A stretch of 14,887 bases of DNA, taken from the NCBI GenBank assembly GCA_049969495.1, contig JBMFOT010000074.1:1-14887 (forward strand). The letters run 5' to 3'. Position numbers and translations under genes: made by a program. The notes under the pieces were generated by a model that was not told the DNA's origin, ran no database searches, and was given only the letters and a program-made list of their open reading frames with translations. Within the stretch, counting starts at the first letter, position 1; every line of letters begins with the position of its first letter. The stretch comes from HRBIN16 sp049969495 (lineage in GTDB: Bacteria > Armatimonadota > HRBIN16). Shown here in pieces: positions 13,872 to 14,887 of this stretch.

Positions 13872-14887
13872 GCTGACTGCGTACCTCGTTCCAGAAAATC
13901 TCCAGGGGACGACCTAATAGTTCCTCGGCGCGTCGCTCTGTAATCAACCCTTCTGTGAGGGCACGCATGACCAGCTGTTCTAGGCGAATGGTGCTCTCTG
14001 GAGGATAGGGGTCGCCAGGCTCCTGAATGTGCCAGCCCCGGAGGCGGAACTGACGATAGAGTTGCCTCGTGCTGGCAGGGGAGAGAATGCCCAAATCACA
14101 GGCGCGATGGATCCACGCCTGCATGCTTATCCCATAGCGGTGCTTGAGCAGGTGCAGTTCGTACACATCCAAGTGCGTGCGCGATTCGCCCAGTTCACGT
14201 CGCACGGCGGAGCGGGGAGCAAGCAGCGCTCCCGCAAAGCGAAAGACGGCAGATTCAACCGCCTTATGACCCCATGAGGAGGGCGTCTCCAGCAGCAAAT
14301 GCCCCAGTTCGTGAGCGAGGCTCATCCGCTGGCGGTCGCCCGGCACTCCCTCTTTAACAACTATAACAGGTACCTCTTCATTGGCGAATAAAGTGAGAGC
14401 GTCGAAATGATCGGGCGCAGGCATAACGCCCACACGGATACCCTGAGCCTCAAGGGTGCTGATGAGATGCGGAATAGCGTCGTCCCCGAGGTTCCATGCG
14501 CGTCGCAAATCCTCTGCTACCCGCTCCACATCCTCTTCGTGCTCTATCGTGCGCGGAATGGGGGGCAAGTGAAACGCTTGCCCTTCGCCCAGAATGTCTT
14601 CTATCGCCAAATAGCGCTCCAGCCACTCCCGTACCTGTTCTTCTATTTGAGTCATAGCCCGCCTCCGCAAACAGCTATGGTGACTACGGTAACGCGCTGG
14701 GGAGAGCGAAACCTGCACCGGACGCAGCAACCATTCCAGCGAAACGCCCAGCTCCCTTGCAAGCCGAATCAATACAGTGGAACCCGGTATGTCCAAGCCA
14801 CGTTCGTACTTGGAGATGGCCTGTGCGCTGACACCTGCACGAGCAGCCACCTCGCGCAGACTGAGACCGGCACGCTTGCGGGCACTG
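13840..14887 (-). CDS. Xre-family HTH fused to ImmA/IrrE metallopeptidase (5' end outside the window)
   Basis: The frame is open to the last base of the window. A GTG at 14850 could be taken as the start, but the codons before it read ARKRAGLSLREVAARAG, the first half of a textbook Xre helix-turn-helix, so the true start lies beyond 14887. The HTH continues with VSAQAISKYERG and LARELGVSLEWLL. A linker leads to an ImmA/IrrE (COG2856) zinc peptidase domain with HELGH (counted from 14850: His180, Glu181, His184) and the downstream helix VESAVFRFAGALLAP (Glu199 as a likely third ligand). Such proteins cleave or control repressors, as in ICEBs1 ImmA or the DdrO-cleaving IrrE. The C-terminal region (about 220-336) matches the usual extension. 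The 32-nt overlap with the PIN gene suggests a two-gene regulatory or toxin-antitoxin unit. Confidence 0.93.
   Translation of the reverse strand, partial: SARKRAGLSLREVAARAGVSAQAISKYERGLDIPGSTVLIRLARELGVSLEWLLRPVQVSLSPARYRSHHSCLRRRAMTQIEEQVREWLERYLAIEDILGEGQAFHLPPIPRTIEHEEDVERVAEDLRRAWNLGDDAIPHLISTLEAQGIRVGVMPAPDHFDALTLFANEEVPVIVVKEGVPGDRQRMSLAHELGHLLLETPSSWGHKAVESAVFRFAGALLAPRSAVRRELGESRTHLDVYELHLLKHRYGISMQAWIHRACDLGILSPASTRQLYRQFRLRGWHIQEPGDPYPPESTIRLEQLVMRALTEGLITERRAEELLGRPLEIFWNEVRSQHDNLPLLLRA

Overview
The window is a GC-rich bacterial chromosome segment whose lower-strand genes run almost end to end. It encodes bacterial-type Lon, Hsp20, RNase J, DapA and Asd. The gene order asd-dapA-RNase J is shared with Firmicutes. 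The overall style (metal-binding YHS/HMBD proteins, REP-like intergenic palindromes, RNase J) suggests a free-living, perhaps thermophilic bacterium such as Armatimonadota. That placement is an impression from the proteins and cannot be confirmed without a search. No tRNA, rRNA, CRISPR array, transposase or integrase was seen.

Layout. Positions 1-288 are non-coding: a perfect 15-bp inverted repeat, a REP-like hairpin, a good sigma70-type promoter and two near-identical 19-bp sequences exactly 63 bp apart that look like operators. Positions 289-5969 (plus strand) are a metal-efflux operon: a secreted YHS/TRASH-like metal-binding protein, an RND periplasmic adaptor carrying two heavy-metal-binding domains, and an RND inner-membrane pump. 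The operon appears damaged. The YHS gene has a frameshift that cuts off a second YHS-like domain, and the pump gene has a single in-frame TAG that splits it into 601- and 502-codon pieces. No outer-membrane channel gene is present in the window.

Positions 5974-14887 are entirely minus strand. In transcription order they hold: an Xre/ImmA-IrrE metallopeptidase (5' end beyond the window) overlapping a PIN-domain nuclease, which resembles a toxin-antitoxin or stress-response pair; asd, dapA and RNase J (lysine/diaminopimelate synthesis plus RNA decay), with a 4-nt dapA/RNase J overlap; then a membrane-anchored TPR protein, an Hsp20 small heat-shock protein and Lon protease, packed within 3 and 22 nt of each other as a protein quality-control cluster. 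The pump operon and lon converge with only 4 nt between their stop codons.

The most notable points are the two separate lesions in one metal-efflux operon, the phased operator-like pair at its promoter, an adaptor with a metal-binding domain inserted inside it as well as one at its end, and the PIN/Xre-ImmA pair. No wholly new system could be demonstrated from sequence alone.
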